Shown here piece by piece: positions 63,372 through 64,000 of a stretch of 64,000 bases of DNA. The stretch is from Peptostreptococcus equinus. GTDB taxonomy: Bacteria > Bacillota > Clostridia > Peptostreptococcales > Peptostreptococcaceae. The stretch covers positions 744,001 to 808,000 of the forward strand of contig NZ_CP114052.1 of NCBI RefSeq assembly GCF_027125355.1, written 5' to 3'. The position numbers and the translations under genes are program-made. The notes under the pieces are model-generated. The model was not told the DNA's origin, searched no databases, and worked only from the letters and a program-made list of their open reading frames with translations. How positions within the stretch are numbered: position 1 is the stretch's first letter; each line of letters opens with the position of its first letter.

Positions 63372-64000
63372 ATGAATAATGGGGTGAAAACTATAATATA
63401 TAAAACTTTAAAAAATGGCTTAAGGCTTGTGATAGAAGAAGTTCCTTATGTGAGATCTGTTTCTTTAGGAGTTTGGATAAACGTAGGTTCTAGACTGGAA
63501 AAAGAAAATGATTCAGGCCTAGCACATTTTATTGAACATATGCTTTTTAAAGGAACAAAAAATAGATCATCAAAAAAAATATCTCAAGATATTTTTTATT
63601 ATGGTGGAGATATAAATGCATTTACGACACATGATCATACTTGTTATCATGTAAAAATGCCGTACAATCATATAGATAGAGGTATTGAAGTACTATCAGA
63701 TATAATGCTGAACTCTATTTTTTCAAAAGATGAAATAGAAAAGGAAAAAGCTGTTATCATTGAAGAAATTAAGATGTATGAAGACTCATCAGAGGATTAT
63801 GTATATGAGAGATTATTAAATAAAATTTATGAAAATAAGGGAATAGGAAAAAATGTTTTAGGTTCAATTGAAACAGTTAATAATATTAATAGAGATAAGA
63901 TTATAAATTTTTTCAATAATTTTTATGTACCTAATAATTCCGTAATAGTTGTAAGTGGTAATGTGGATACAGATTTGATAATAAAAAAAATAGAAGATGC
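63372..64000 (+). CDS. M16 zinc metallopeptidase (YmxG/processing-peptidase-like), 3' end outside window
   Basis: About 210 N-terminal residues of an M16 peptidase. The zinc motif HFIEH is present in DSGLAHFIEHMLFKGT, and the distal glutamate lies in IIEEIKMYEDSSEDYV. YKTLKNGLRLVIEEVPYVRSV near the start is typical of the YmxG group that follows pnp in Firmicutes. The ATG at 63372 is the only standard start with any support (AAAAGG 10 bases upstream), but GGGGTGA at 63381-63387 lies inside this frame, and homologues usually start near the ATA codons at 63393/63396. The start is therefore uncertain. Confidence 0.9.
   Translation, partial: MNNGVKTIIYKTLKNGLRLVIEEVPYVRSVSLGVWINVGSRLEKENDSGLAHFIEHMLFKGTKNRSSKKISQDIFYYGGDINAFTTHDHTCYHVKMPYNHIDRGIEVLSDIMLNSIFSKDEIEKEKAVIIEEIKMYEDSSEDYVYERLLNKIYENKGIGKNVLGSIETVNNINRDKIINFFNNFYVPNNSVIVVSGNVDTDLIIKKIED

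Overview
The window is AT-rich (roughly 30% G+C by eye) chromosomal DNA of a strictly fermentative Firmicute of the class Clostridia. It carries pyruvate:ferredoxin oxidoreductase, the SepF/YlmG/YlmH/DivIVA division block, a T-box in front of ileS, the nusA-infB operon, and AGGAGG-type ribosome binding sites. Gene content fits a non-sporulating member of Peptostreptococcaceae best (Peptostreptococcus-like); this is inference from synteny and not a database match. Nearly all genes are on the + strand. The one clear exception is a tyrosine phosphatase gene at 30885-31349. I saw no tRNA, rRNA, CRISPR array, insertion sequence or prophage.

Layout: 1-1262 is the end of pyruvate:ferredoxin oxidoreductase. 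1385-1567 is a small membrane-protein remnant. 1703-5143 is a peptidoglycan cassette of D-aspartate ligase-like ATP-grasp enzyme, aspartate racemase and MurE. 5157-9500 holds ychF, a small leucine-rich-repeat protein and two M16 peptidase-like genes. 9510-17666 is lgt-rsmH followed by a thinned dcw cluster (murF, mraY, murD, murG, ftsZ) without ftsA, ftsW, ftsI, ftsL or divIB. 17766-21040 is nrdR, ylmD and a PhoP/PhoR-type two-component system. 21175-27245 is der, plsY, gpsA, ylmE, sepF, ylmG, ylmH and divIVA. 27308-30783 is a T-box-controlled type 2 ileS. 31561-42444 is xseA-xseB-ispA-PAP2-dxs-tlyA-recN-steA-steB plus two envelope glycosylation genes. 42447-47471 is DUF3866, punA, mltG and a tRNA wobble-uridine modification pair. 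47703-49611 is a YdjY-type lipoprotein with a VTT-domain membrane protein. 49701-51812 is four pseudopilin-like genes. 51997-59684 is the rimP-nusA-infB-rbfA operon followed by nrnA, truB and ribF. 59819-63218 is rpsO, degV and pnp. A third M16 peptidase gene runs off the end.

How the parts fit together: several blocks build one envelope. The ligase/racemase/MurE set suggests an L-Lys-type stem peptide bridged by D-Asp. murF/mraY/murD/murG make lipid II, ispA and dxs supply its polyprenyl carrier, mltG limits glycan length, and ftsZ/sepF/divIVA organise division. The gene order recN-steA lacks the argR, spoIVB and spo0A genes found there in spore formers, which supports loss of sporulation.

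Most notable points: (1) IleS is a type 2 enzyme whose HIGH-type signature reads G-I-H-H, the swapped form linked to extreme mupirocin resistance; (2) the D-Asp cross-bridge cassette; (3) four pseudopilin-like genes that all place Ala at the predicted cleavage position, one of which seems to lack any ATG/GTG/TTG start; (4) a steA-steB-GT2-MraY-like cassette whose phosphotransferase has a variant active-site motif; (5) a set of leader or intercistronic hairpins that look like attenuators.
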